From contig JAGUCH010000005.1 of assembly GCA_019096065.1 (NCBI GenBank), positions 6,448,001 through 6,512,000 on the forward strand: a stretch of 64,000 bases of DNA. Reading direction: 5' to 3'. Every line of letters begins with the position of its first letter. Position 1 is the stretch's first letter. This DNA comes from Paracyclopina nana. Taxonomy: Eukaryota; Arthropoda; Copepoda; Cyclopoida; Cyclopettidae. A model generated the notes under the pieces. The model saw only the letters and a list, made by a program, of their open reading frames with translations. It was not told the origin of the DNA and did no database searches. The translations under genes and the position numbers were made by a program. Shown here piece after piece: positions 45,799-56,525 of this stretch.

Positions 45799-46403
45799 CA
45801 CATTGACCTGACAAAGGACCTTACCCAAACTACTTACAACACCAAATAATTATATATTTTCTGAAAGCTTATGTCCCAAGGGTTCATTTGGTGATAAAAT
45901 AAAAATCCTGGCCTATCGCTTCCAATAACATAACATTTTTAAAAACGTTTTGCGCAAACACGGCTGAATTTTTGGGGATAGTTAGCTTCTGTGACCCCCA
46001 CTAAAATTCAAAAATAAAACTTAAATTACTTCATAGTAAAATCGCTAGGATGAACAGAAACGGAGATATAGCGATGCTAAAAGTGGATTACTGCTAACTT
46101 GATTAATTTTGCATAATAAGTTTGGCAGCAAATATCTCAATTTGAGTGCGTTTTACAGACTTGCATATGAAATAAAAAAAGTTAGATCTTCTTTTTTCAG
46201 AGGGGGTCATTTGCTATTAATAATCTCAAAAAATAATAAACTGTTGGTGCTAGACGTTTTTGAAAATTTTATGCTATGGGAAGCCATAGGCCAGGATTTT
46301 TAAATTACTACCAAAAGAATCCTAAGAGCACAAGCTTTCAGAAAATGTATATTTTTTGGGTGTTGTAAAGAGTTTGGGTTAGGACCTCCTTCAAGTCAAT
46401 GTG
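45799..46403. mobile_element. Inverted-repeat MITE, CACATTGA family (copy 2) with TTGC target duplication
   Basis: Ends CACATTGACCTGACAAAGGA and TCCTTCAAGTCAATGTG. Flanked on both sides by TTGC (45795-45798 and 46404-46407), consistent with a 4-bp target-site duplication. Inner arms share CCTAACCCAAACT, TTTCTGAAAGCTT and AATCCTGGCCTA. Non-coding. Confidence 0.85.
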
Positions 46404-48090
46404 TTGCAACACCAAACACTAACTCTTTGGCGAGTGGTTTTACAAGTTAATCAGGGCCTGGACAATTGCATGACAACCCTTACGCTAATCTGGGAGGCCA
46501 GAGATGCGAAAAGAAAGTTGGTTGGTCAAAAGTTTGAAGGAAGTGCTAAGACCATTGTGCTTCTGGACTGGGAAGAGAAAATCACCTATTCTAGGGGTGA
46601 TTGTATGCTAGTGATTTAAGTGTGAACCAATTTTAACAAGTGTAAGTGAAGGACCTTCGACTGGTAATCAGACTGGTCAATGCATAGGCATAGGTCACAA
46701 AAAGTGTTTTTATCTCTCACCTTGCTACAACAGCTGGTAGTTTGGTGGGAACAAGGTTACCAAACTGTTTCTGTTAAAAAAAACCCATGCAACATCTGGA
46801 CTATCTTGATGCACTAGTCCACAGGGGCATTAAGAGGTCCTGAACGGAAGATATCACAGAAGTACTACTCCTCTGGATAGTGGCTGAAACTGCGGATATA
46901 GCCAAAGTCTTGACTAAGATATTTGTACATAAGCGTCGAATAAAGACAACTTGTTGATGTGGAAAAACAAACGGAACAACTATATTTAGCAGTAAGCTGT
47001 ACAGAAGTTGATTTGACTGAGTAGACTGTAGAAGGACTGCAGTTGAGTGTTGAGAAGTCTCCAGGGAATCAGCGCGAGTATCGGTTTGTGTGATCATAGC
47101 TACGGAACATTTCTGATCATTCCGCGCATTCAAGGAATCTTGAATCTTGTTGAAATGTTCCTAGGTGAACTCTTCAAGGTCTCCATTGTCCAAGTCAGAA
47201 TTGGACTTTGCAGCAGTATCATCTTTGAAGTGTGGCTGAGTGAGTCCTCAGACTCATTTGAACTTAGAGCCATTGGGTGATGCTGACAAAGCCTTGGATC
47301 TGGGGCTGGTGCAGTTGTTGGAGACATGGCTTCCCGGGCAGTAACCTCATGTCCAGCTAGCTTCCATTTGTCCAATAATCTGGGTTAGGCTCTACCTCAG
47401 ATCCTTAGGAGTTGGGTGCAATTTGTTATGCTTCCTCGCAATTACAAGGTAATTGTAATTCCTTGTTCCACAATTGCAATCAATTTGACTTTTCACTTTC
47501 ATTTATAAGCCTGTTGCATGGGTTTCATTCCCTGCATACAGTGCATCTATCTACTTTGGTCTGTTGCTCTTGTCTGAGCTTATGAGGCTGTGGTGTCCGG
47601 ACATCTCCGGATTCGTGCCCTTTTTCCTCACTGGGTCCAGTGCCTTAGATGAAAATCTCAACCTGGGAGACCCTGTTTAAATTCTTACTTTAGTTGAGAG
47701 TCCACGTTTGAAAAAACTTCTGACTAAGCTTATTTTTAGAGTGAGCATTTTTCAAATTTCAAACTTTTGACGACTTTTGCTTCAGAAAGTCAGGTAGGAT
47801 GTTTTTTCAGTCTCCATGTCAATACCCTTTTTTATTTGGAAGAAAGTGCATGCTTTTAAATTGGGATTCCCGGAATATGAGGCCATTTATGTCAACATTG
47901 ACATTAAAAGCATGAAATTCTTCCTTTAGGTGAGAATTCACGTCTGAAAAAACTTCTGATTGGGCCTCTTTTATGACAAAAGTGAGCGCCTTTTTTATGC
48001 TTCAAACTATTGATGTCTTTTGCTTTAGCTGAAAGACTGGTAAGATGTTTTTTCCATCTTTGGGATCATGCTTTTCAATGTATTTTGATC
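46404..48090. other. Intergenic repeats and decayed sequence
   Basis: A block at about 46840-46900 (GAAGATATCACAGAAGTACT) recurs at about 50165-50215 (GAAGATATTGCAGAAGTACT), so both belong to one element family. A direct repeat of about 150 bp with 245-bp spacing occurs at about 47690-47815 and 47935-48060 (AAAAAACTTCTGA, GGTAGGATGTTTTTT-type words). No gene supported. Confidence 0.45.
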
Positions 48091-49130
48091 CTAGAGTTTC
48101 TCTAAATCTAACACAAAGTTAAGTGTTAGGTCTGTCTTCAGGCCATTCAGCATTCTGCTTGAACAGGCCTCTAATTTTGACGGATAAACATTTTTAATTA
48201 TAACTTTGGGTTTTGTACCAAAATCCTGAATCCTGAGCCTTCTTTGGGCGCATAGGCTTTCTAACTGATCCAGCATGGACTCAACATCTTGAGTCTTATT
48301 ATCAGACCAATCCACAGTGGGGACATCCCGTTGCAAAAAGTGGCGTTCGGAAATCTCGCGAAATGGCAGCATCATTCAAACTCTCTAAAAACACGGCAGT
48401 TTAAAATTGGAAATTTCGAGGCCGAAAACAATTCAATCATGATTGTGGCATCAAAATTAATTGTTGGTAACATTACAAATTATGATAACTATTAACGGAA
48501 ATTTGCGATTCGCTCAAATGTTCCGCGAAAAGGGGATCCTGAAGTTAAGCTATTTTTGATCATTTTCAAATATTAATTTGCTCGTTAGCCCTCAAAAGTT
48601 CTCAACAATTTTTGCATGAAACAATCAGTTCATTACCTGAAATCATTATGACAAAGTTTTATTTGCGCATTTTGGCGCCATTTTGAGATATCACAGTTTT
48701 CCCTGAGCCCATTTTGCCGACTTCAGCAGCCCTTTTTCAATTTTCAAAACAATAACAAACTCAGTAATAGCTGACAAAACCGTTTTCAATGCACTTTTCT
48801 ATGAAAAATCATCAATTCAAGCCCAAAAATTTGAAAACTAGGCCTTAAATCTCTGTTTGAAAGGCCTACGGCATTAAGTACTAGAATATTTCACTTTGCC
48901 GCCAAACGCCACTTTTCGCATAGAGATGACCCCACTATGCAATCTTGAGGCTGAGTCTTTGTCTGCTAAAATTGTCCTGCAGATCTCCATTTCTTGATGT
49001 AAGATTTTTAGGTTGCCCTCCAAGCTAACCTCATGAGCTCCAAAGCCTTGAATCATGAGTCTTATTTGGCCATCTACTCTCTTCAAGCAATCTAAATGCT
49101 CATCTGTTGTAGGAGCATTGACTGAATGTT
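48091..49130 (-). pseudogene. Unrecognised helical ORF on the minus strand, split by an inverted-repeat insertion
   Basis: 49130-48940 reads as a charged helical stretch (EHLDCLKRVDGQIRLMIQGF, NLKILHQEMEICRTIL). After the insertion at 48315-48937 the open frame continues (DVESMLDQLESLCAQRRLRI, then KVIIKNVYPSKLEAC) to a stop at 48091. This could be a gag-like or other element protein, but no domain is recognised. Confidence 0.45.
48315..48937. mobile_element. Small inverted-repeat element (CAGTGGGGACATC ends)
   Basis: The left end CAGTGGGGACATCCCG and its arm AAAAAGTGGCGTTCGG mirror the right arm CCGCCAAACGCCACTTTT and end GATGACCCCACT. About 620 bp, no transposase. The CAGTGGGG-type end resembles Tc1/mariner-derived MITEs, but a TA duplication is not clear. 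It interrupts the minus-strand ORF described separately. Confidence 0.65.
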
Positions 49131-49149
49131 CTGTTTTGCTTGGCCCATC

Positions 49150-50105
49150 CGGATTGGACTCCTACCCTTGGTTTGACAATGTACCGTCCGTGGATAGACT
49201 AGACGACAATGAACCGGACTTGGATCGACAAAATGAATCTTCCTTGGATTCATTAAGAGAACACACAGTCCTTAGATAGACCAGAACATACTGTACTTGG
49301 TTAGACAAGAAAAACAAACAATACCTGGATATACAAGACGAACCGTCCTTGGACCGACATTAAAAATGAACAGTTCTTGGATTGACAACACGAGCTCTCA
49401 GGATCGACTTCTCGTTCTCCAAGAGTATGATAAGCTCTCCTAGCGTCGCTCCTTGTGTTAAAACAGGGGACTGCTTAAGAGAAAAATCGCGTCTGGCGGG
49501 TCTACTTACCAGCCAAAAGCAGGAACAAATGCGTCGGGCAGTATTATTACCTGCCAAAAGAGTGATAATGATGAGTCCAGTTCCCAACTATACCTCCATC
49601 CCACGGACTCCTACCCTTGGATCGACAACGGATCGTCCATGGATAGACTACGACGAACCGGCCTTGCATCGACAAAACGGATCATCCGTGGACCGACTGT
49701 CAGAACACACAGTCCTTGGATAGACCAGGACTGACATGTACTAGGTTAGACAAGAAAAACGAAATGTACTTGGATCGACAAGACGAATCGTCCTTGGATC
49801 GACTATGAGAACATACAGTCCTTGGATAGAACAAAAGTGTTTGTTGAATTCTAACATTGTACAGTACGTTCTAGCTGTCGATCCAAGGACGATCCGTTTT
49901 TCGATGCAGGGACAGTCAGTTATGTCAGTCTATCCTAGCACAGTTCGTTCTAGTCGACCTAGGTCATGCTAAGTCATAGTAGTCGATCCAAGGACTATCC
50001 GTCTCGTCGATCCAGGGACTATGAGTTCTGTCTGTCTATCCAAGGACGATCTGTTGCAGTATGTCCTAGTCGATCCAAGTACGGCCGCCCCATCCCACGT
50101 AGACA
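49150..50105. repeat. Long foldback array of CTTGGATCGAC-type repeats
   Basis: The left arm (49155-49830) has units such as GTCCTTGGATAGACCAGGAC and TACTTGGATCGACAAGACGA. The right arm (49870-50100) has the complement (GTCGATCCAAGGACGATCCG). Unit spacing is about 33-37 bp. A unique insert (about 49390-49600) lies within the left arm. Same family as 27060-27540 and 56085-56525. Several translated ORFs here are repeat artefacts. Confidence 0.75.
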
Positions 50106-50159
50106 GATTGGACTCGCAACTACTCAAGGTTGTGGTTCACCGGCCTGCAAATGTTGGGT

Positions 50160-52999
50160 GCCATGAACAGAAGATATTGCAGAAGTACTACGCCTCTGGA
50201 TAGCGGCCAAAACTGCTACTATGCATGTGCTTTGTTCTTTATCGACGGAAAAAACTGCTGATCATCTTCATTTAATGAGGTCTTGTAACCAAAGGTTACC
50301 AACCATTTGGGATTACATTCAAATGGGACATCAAATTGTCATTGATGTTAGAGCTGTTCAATGTAAAATTAATGAGACCATTGCTGATAAGACTAAAAAC
50401 TTCTACTCAGTTATGGGTACTCCTATGGAACTTGAATAATGGCGTGGCATTCATCCAAATGCACTACCCATATGTATACACTGTGGTATTACGTGAGTTA
50501 GACACATTATGCTTTGAAAAGGGCTTCACACCAGGAAGTGCTGTGGCTTACAATGCTTTTATTATTGTTGTTAATAAACTTGCAGTTCAGTCCCATGTTC
50601 GCTCCTCGAGAAAGGATCCTGAAAAAGAAAAGGATCCAAGAGGAGCCTGTGACCATACCGATTAAGTCATCAAAACCGGGTAAGCGCTATGGCCAATTTG
50701 CCCGGTTTATTTTGTGCGACAGTTTCTCATGACTCAATCGGTAGACTTCCTGTCCTTCCTGATATTGGGTGTAAAGCAAAACTTGCTGCCTTTGAAGGGT
50801 ATATACTAAAATACGCAACATGCGCAATATGCGCAACAAACTACTAAAATATGCAACATGCGCAACTACTAAAATGCGCAACATGCACAATTTCCATGAT
50901 TGTATCATATTTTTTTGAAACCAACAGGTTTTATTTTCTAATTTTTGTCATTTACTAATACATGCTAATTAAAAATGTCAGCTTAACAAAATAATTTGAA
51001 GAAAAAGTTTATGAAAAAAAATGTTATGTTTGTAATAAAATTATTAATGCTTGATTTTATTACCAACAACATATGTAGACTTCAAGTTTGTTGCGCATTT
51101 TAGCAGCTACTAAAATGCGCAACATGCGCAACAGCTCAATATAATCTTTTAAGTTTATAACGAGTCTTATTTACATATATAAATAGATATTATCATCAAA
51201 TGAACCCTTGGGACATAAGCTTTCAGAAAATATATAATTATTGGGTGTTGTAAGTAGTTTGGGCTAGGTCCTTTGCTTAGTCAATGTGTCTTGTTAACAA
51301 GTTTCGCTTCTAGCTCAAAAAAGTTGCCAAAAAATATGCTAGTTTCAGTTAGTTTTTGGCACTAGGAGACCAGTCTTGTCAAAACTAGGCTAAATAAAGG
51401 ACAAAATTTTACAAAAGAAAAAACTTTCACATCACAGTATACAGATACTGGCTCATTATCTTCCGCGTCTTTGATCATAGCATGGTTGCGGTTGTTATAG
51501 GTTCTTATTTACTGATGAGGTTGCGATGTCAGTAAATAAGAAGCGATCTCAACCGTAAGCATGCCATGATCAAAGACGTGGAAGATAATGAGCCACTAAA
51601 CTGCTAAGAAAACATGATATTCTTGGCTAAGTTTTTGAGTCAAATTGTCAGTTGCAGCAATAGATTTGAGGTATCTTGACTCTTAATGTGAGGCAGAGTC
51701 AAATTCTTGACTCATCTTGATTTCATAAAAGCGAAAACTTGCGCTTAGCGGAGTACTGCTGCTAAACTGCTAAGAAAACAATTTGACTCAAATTTGACCT
51801 TATGGCAAGAATTTCGCGTTTTCTTAGTAGTATAATGTGATGTGCAAGTTTTTGCTTTAGTAGCACTACATAATTCTTTCTGTTTGCCTACTTCTAAAAA
51901 AGTTACCTTCAAAACGTAGCAATATTTACGCCGCAAGTTTGGTCCATTCTGACTTAAGATTTTTACTAATCCAATGCCATGTTGGTGATGAAAAAAAGTA
52001 GCTCAGTTCTCATTTACACTATTATATTTCTTTTGTTTTGTCTTACCAACCATTTTAGGCTTGTTGCGCATGTTGCGCATTTTAGTAAGCACTAAAATGC
52101 GCAACAAACTTTGATTCAAAAAATTTCTAAAAAAAGTCATAAAACATTAAAAAAATATTATAAACAAGTTTACTCATTGAAATGTCAGATTTTTATATAT
52201 TTTAAATCCATTAATTTATTTCAGCTGCAAAAGAGGTATAAAAGGTACAACTTCAAAAAAAAAAATTCATGATTATTGTGCATGTTGCGTATTTTAGTAG
52301 TTGCGCATGTTGCGTAATTTAGTAGTTTGTTGCGCATATTGCGTATATTGCGCATATTGCGCATGTTGCGTATTATAGTATATCCCCCTTTGAAGTCTAT
52401 CCTGAAGACTCAGTCAGTCAGGTTGGCAGTGTTATTTCAAGTGCTTCTAGAGCCTCAAATAGCTCTATTGTGAGTGTGTCTGCAGAAATGGTTGAGACAA
52501 TTTTAAAACAGACACATGAATTGCAGCTATGCAAGCAGCCAAAGATCGGCAAAAAGCTGGGAAACCTGCTGCTGTTCCCTCAGGAGCTGCCAGGGGATAC
52601 ACTGGTACATGTGTATATTGTAATGAGGCCTCACATATTGCTAAGGATTGCCCTCATTATGTGAATATGCCATTTAGTGCAGCTCATGCTGATGGAACAT
52701 GCTGTGATATTTGTGGTGGCTTGCATAAAGTCATGGATGGCTTGGATTGCTGGAAACATAAACCAGGACATAAAGAACCCTTTATTATAAAATAAATGGC
52801 GGAAAAAAGCTGTAAACTTCCCTCATTTATGAGGGATATTTGCAATAAAGAAGTTGGCAAAACAGGCTCTAGTGTTTTGGAGCATAAGGCAAAATTAAGA
52901 CAATTGGCCAAAGCACATTTGAATAATGTTGCTGAGGTAAAGGCTCTATACCATTATGCTGATGAAAATAGTGAGCTCTTAAAGTTAAGTACAACATAA
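50160..52999 (+). pseudogene. Old gag-like element ORF with a CCHC knuckle, interrupted by a foldback insertion
   Basis: Open pieces at 50221-50440 and 50336-50790, then after the insertion at 50797-52386 the frame resumes directly at 52387. The downstream part (52529-52795) has CVYCNEASHIAKDCP, a CX2CX4HX4C knuckle, followed by a second cysteine cluster (CCDICGGLHKVMDGLDCWKH). 52796-52999 is a short further ORF, MAEKSCKLPSF.. Frame changes upstream show decay. The protein looks like the nucleic-acid-binding Gag or ORF1 of a retroelement; the family is unclear. Confidence 0.5.
50797..52386. mobile_element. Foldback element with TACTAAAATGCGCAAC repeats and 8-bp target duplication
   Basis: Flanked by CCTTTGAA on both sides (50789-50796 and 52387-52394). 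The ends are GGGTATATACTA and TAGTATATCCC. Both arms are tandem or degenerate copies of ACTAAAATGCGCAACATGCG in inverted orientation (left to about 50895, plus 51100-51130; right 52065-52105 and 52280-52380). The 1590-bp element contains an internal 145-bp hairpin (51450-51594) and an arm of the CACATTGA MITE (to 51288). No transposase. An 8-bp duplication fits hAT- or P-type transposition. Confidence 0.85.
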
Positions 53000-53677
53000 A
53001 ATGTAACAATGCTGTACTGTAAAAATAAATAAATATTTTATATACTGTAATACGATTTCCTCGTGTTATAATTCAGTTTACCGATCCGACTCAGCTCTTT
53101 TATATCACAGTTCTTTCTAAGCAATTAGGAGGATATTAAATACTTAATGGCCCTGGAATCAAAGGGGATGCTATATCATTTCAATGATGGTGCAGTTTGG
53201 GTGTATCTCGGAGTTGGCTAAATAGATTTACCTAAAAATTGGTATACGTACTGAGAATAAGATTCTAAGCTACTTTTGCTTAAATAACTTTTTTGAAATA
53301 CGATCCTTATTGAAACTATGATTTTTTAAACTTTTTAGCTTTAATCACTATTATTTCAGTAAGTATAACTTTTTAGCTCTTAATCTGATGATTTTACAAG
53401 TATCTTTTAGAAACATTTAATGAATTATGTTCTTAAGTTGCTATTAATGCTACATTTTTACTTTTTTAGTTTTTATATGATGGAAAGTAATTTTCGCATG
53501 TATAATTCAGTGTACCAATTTGTCTCAGTTCATATAACTACACATATATAAAGGCTCAGACGTTTTACTTTATCAAGTGACACACATTATAAAGTATTTT
53601 ATAGGGTGTGTTGCTCCTCTGTTTGACCAGATATTGTCCAAGAAGTAAATCCCATTGCAGAAAAAAGGAGAAAAAAT

Positions 53678-53750
53678 GCCTTGCATGGGGATCGAACCCT
53701 GATCATCTAGATTAGGAGTCCTACGCTCTACTGATTGAGCTACCAATACA
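53678..53750 (-). pseudogene. tRNA-like sequence 1 (Lys/Arg-like, degenerate)
   Basis: The minus strand reads TAGCTCAATCAGTAGAGCG (perfect D stem GCTC/GAGC and A box), then a CTCCTAA anticodon-type loop and GGGTTCGATCCCC (B box). The anticodon, T and acceptor stems pair poorly, so it is a tRNA-derived pseudogene or SINE head rather than a working tRNA. Confidence 0.5.
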
Positions 53751-55000
53751 GATAGACAAAATTGATGTTAGAAAGCAGTATTATTTTGCTTATAAGCTGA
53801 GAAAAGTTCAGCAGAGGAGTAGAGTCTCTATCAGAGATACCAGACAAAACTTGATCTAACACATCTTTTAGCTTCAAAAAGTGCCAAATTCAAAATGCAC
53901 ACTTTTTAAGTGATTCATTAACACTTTCAGCTACTCTTGCACTACTGAAGGCCTCTCAACCCAAGCCCTCAAAGTAATGGATCAAATGCTAAGTCAAGAT
54001 TGCCAAGTATGGTAACTTCATGAACATTCGAAAATTACTTAGGATCATATAAAATTGTATATGTATATGTAATCAAATTATAAACAGTCTTACAAAATAT
54101 CTGAGCTCATTTTACAAAGTAAAAATCTTGTAGCATTACTTGGCTCTCGCAAGCTCGAGCCCGCAAAGTTGCCACTCGATTTTTACTTTACAAAATTTGC
54201 TCAGCTATTTTATTAGCTTGTTTTATAAATTGTTTACATATATAAATAGATATTGCAGTTTCAATCACTTCTCACCAGGTGACGCTCCAGAATTTGCTGA
54301 CTCTTCAAAAGAGCGAAGCAAACTGAAATATGAGGAGCACTGCACAAGCTACAAAAAAAGTTATATGAATTATTTTTTTAAGAGCTTCCCAATGTGTCAT
54401 GTTATTTTTGCTACCAAAAAAATCACGAAATGAAGCTAAACTGCCTCACAATTAAGCTATTTTATTAGGTGCATGTATTTCATATTTTGGAATGGTTGAG
54501 TGACTTTAGATAAAAATGTTGAGAATCAATTTATTGTGTTTGAATTTTGACTTTGGACACCTAAACAAACAAAAACACCTGTCATGCCTCTTGGCGGGAA
54601 ATTCAAACTCTGATTTTTTAAAATGATATTCCTAAACAATATTAAGTAACAAACATTAAATTAAACTTGCTTAAAACTTAGAGTTATCCAACATGTCAAT
54701 ATACTTTTGACAAAAAAGTGCATAAAACATTTTTAGAGTAGCTATTATGTAATAAATTATATTTTTATTTTTTAAGATTCAGAAAAAGTCATTTAAGCAA
54801 AAGTAGCTTAGAATCTAATTCTCAGTATGCATGCCAATTTTTAGGTAAATCTATTTAGCCAACTCCGAGATACACCCAAACTGCACCATCATTGAAATGA
54901 TATAGCATCCCCTTTGAGGGATTTTAAGTAATTTAATGCCCATCATATTCCATGGAACTAATCCAAATTCCAAAGAAGTTAGAAAAAAGAGAGGATCATC

Positions 55001-55072
55001 CTAGGTTTGAACCTCAGACTGTTGGATCAGCATTCCAATACTCTTACCACTGAGCTATGGAAATGACATGGA
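55001..55072 (-). pseudogene. tRNA-like sequence 2 (GCT anticodon-type loop)
   Basis: The minus strand reads TAGCTCAGTGGTAAGAGT, then a perfect 5-bp anticodon stem TTGGA/TCCAA around loop ATGCTGA, then GAGGTTCAAACCT (B box). The acceptor stem does not pair, so it is probably a tRNA-derived relic inside the foldback element. Confidence 0.5.
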
Positions 55073-55126
55073 AATTGCATGCTATGTATAATAATTTAAG
55101 CAAAATAGAGAAATCAAAAAAAAGTT

Positions 55127-55200
55127 AAGGATTGACTGGGGTTTGAGCCCTAGACTCCTAAATCAAGAGCCTAGTGCTCTAACCATTGTGCTATAGGAGC
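55127..55200 (-). pseudogene. tRNA-like sequence 3 (CTT anticodon-type loop)
   Basis: The minus strand reads TAGCACAATGGTTAGAGCAC, anticodon stem CTAGG/TTTAG with two wobble pairs around loop CTCTTGA, then GGGCTCAAACCCC. Acceptor pairing is incomplete. A third tRNA-like relic, about 55 bp from the second. Confidence 0.5.
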
Positions 55201-55384
55201 ACCTCTGGAAAAATGGTTTTTAAAAGTCTATTTTTTTGCTCCCAAACCAAGGGATGCTAGCTCATGAGAGCCAGTGATATTCACATAGCAACTAAATACT
55301 AAGCAGTATTTTCTAGGGCACAGGGCAGCCCGGTAACTTCTTTAAAACACTCAAAAATCGTATTACAGAATATAAAATTGTATA

Positions 55385-55570
55385 TTTTGAGCTGGGGTAC
55401 GTAAAATTGGGTCATTAAATAGCTGACCTCAGATTTTAAAATGGAAAAACACTTGTACAATTACAGCGCTCGCAGGCTTGGGCTAGTAAAGCTGTACTCG
55501 AGTTTTCCCATTTTAAAATCCTCGCTCAGCTATTTAATGTCCCTACTTTACGTGCCCCAGCTCGAAATAA
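55385..55570. repeat. Hairpin repeat (inverted arms around CTCGCAGGCTTGGGCT)
   Basis: GAGCTGGGGTACGTAAAATT..CATTAAATAGCTGACCTC..ATTTTAAAATGG is mirrored by CCATTTTAAAATCC..AGCTATTTAATGTCCC..TTTACGTGCCCCAGCTC. A similar, diverged hairpin lies at 54090-54240 (loop CTCGCAAGCTCGAGCCC). Confidence 0.7.
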
Positions 55571-55811
55571 ATAACTATATTTTATGGCGCATTAGGTGCA
55601 GCTGCATTACCAGCTACAGATTGGACCCCGAATAGTGGGACAATAATGTAACTAGGTAAAGGCGTCCATAAATGGACAGCAGAGGGCGGGCCTATGGAAA
55701 TATTTAAAAGTAGCCCTTTATTTTAATGAAAAATGGAAAGCATGCTTTTCATATCACAAAGCTCTTTCATTCAGCTACCTTCACTTTTAAATGGAGCTGA
55801 GTCACAATATG
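55571..55811. other. Spacer, nothing recognised
   Basis: Short non-coding stretch between the hairpin and a MITE. Confidence 0.35.
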
Positions 55812-56035
55812 TGTAATTGCTAGTTCAACTTAACTATAAGAGAGAGTGGCAATCATCCAATGTACATTGCTGAGCAGATTGCAAAGGTCAAAGCTGGTCA
55901 TAGGTGGCGCAATTTTTTGGAAATCTGTCACTCCACCTCGTCAAGTAAATAAGTTTGACCTTTGCAAATTTGCGCATTGATCTCAGCTAGCCAAGATTGC
56001 CGCTCTCTCTGATATTCAGTTGAACTAGTAGTTGC
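55812..56035. mobile_element. Short MITE with CTAGTTCAACT inverted ends
   Basis: Left CTAGTTCAACTTAACTATAA, then GAGAGAGTGGCAATC. Right GATTGCCGCTCTCTC, then GATATTCAGTTGAACTAG. About 220 bp with mirrored central words (GCAAAGGTCAAA / TTTGACCTTTGC). Non-coding. Confidence 0.75.
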
Positions 56036-56084
56036 TCTCAGGTTCAAATATGCTAATATTAAGAAGACCTGTGTCCTATGCATG

Positions 56085-56525
56085 GATCAACTGATACGAA
56101 CTCAGACCAGGACCAACTGTTTGCTAGAACCAGGACCAACTGTTGGGCGGCCGTACTTGGATCAACTATGACATACTGTCCTTGGATAGACTGCAACGGA
56201 TCGCCCTTGGATAGACAGACATAACTCATAGTCCCTGGATAGACTTTGAAGATAAACAGTCCTTGGATCAATGAAACAGATAGTCCTTGGATCAACTTCT
56301 ATGACTTGGCAGGACCTGTGTCAAGTATTACGAACTGTGACTGGATAGCCTGACATAACTGATTGTCCCTTCACTGAAAAACAGATCATACTTGGATTGA
56401 AAGCTAGAACATACATTGTTGGAATGCAGCAACAAACTGTCCCTGGATTGACAAAAACATACTGTCCTTGGATAGACTGGTAGAACAGACTATCCTTGGA
56501 TAGACTGGCAAAAGAGACTACCATT
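56085..56525. repeat. CTTGGATCGAC-type array, single orientation
   Basis: About twelve units such as GTCCTTGGATAGACTGCAAC with ~33-37 bp spacing, one orientation only. Related to 27060-27540 and 49150-50105. Ends at an LTR-A-like edge (TGTTGTGAATTTGG at 56525). Confidence 0.7.

Larger units (their letters stand above)
53045..55368. mobile_element. Foldback element with CTGTAATACGATTT ends and tRNA-like modules
   Basis: Ends CTGTAATACGATTT (53045) and AAATCGTATTACAG (55368). A second inverted block matches 53150-53300 with 54780-54930 (TTTCAATGATGGTGCAGTTT, GCTAAATAGATTTACC, AGCAAAAGTAGCTTAGAATC in complement). The 2.3-kb element has no transposase. It contains three tRNA-like sequences on the minus strand and one hairpin (54090-54230). 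Flanks are TATA-rich on both sides; the target duplication is uncertain. Confidence 0.7.

Noticed and set aside
53678..53750. Functional tRNA gene
   Set aside because: Box A and B are present but acceptor, anticodon and T stems pair poorly and it lies in a mobile element.
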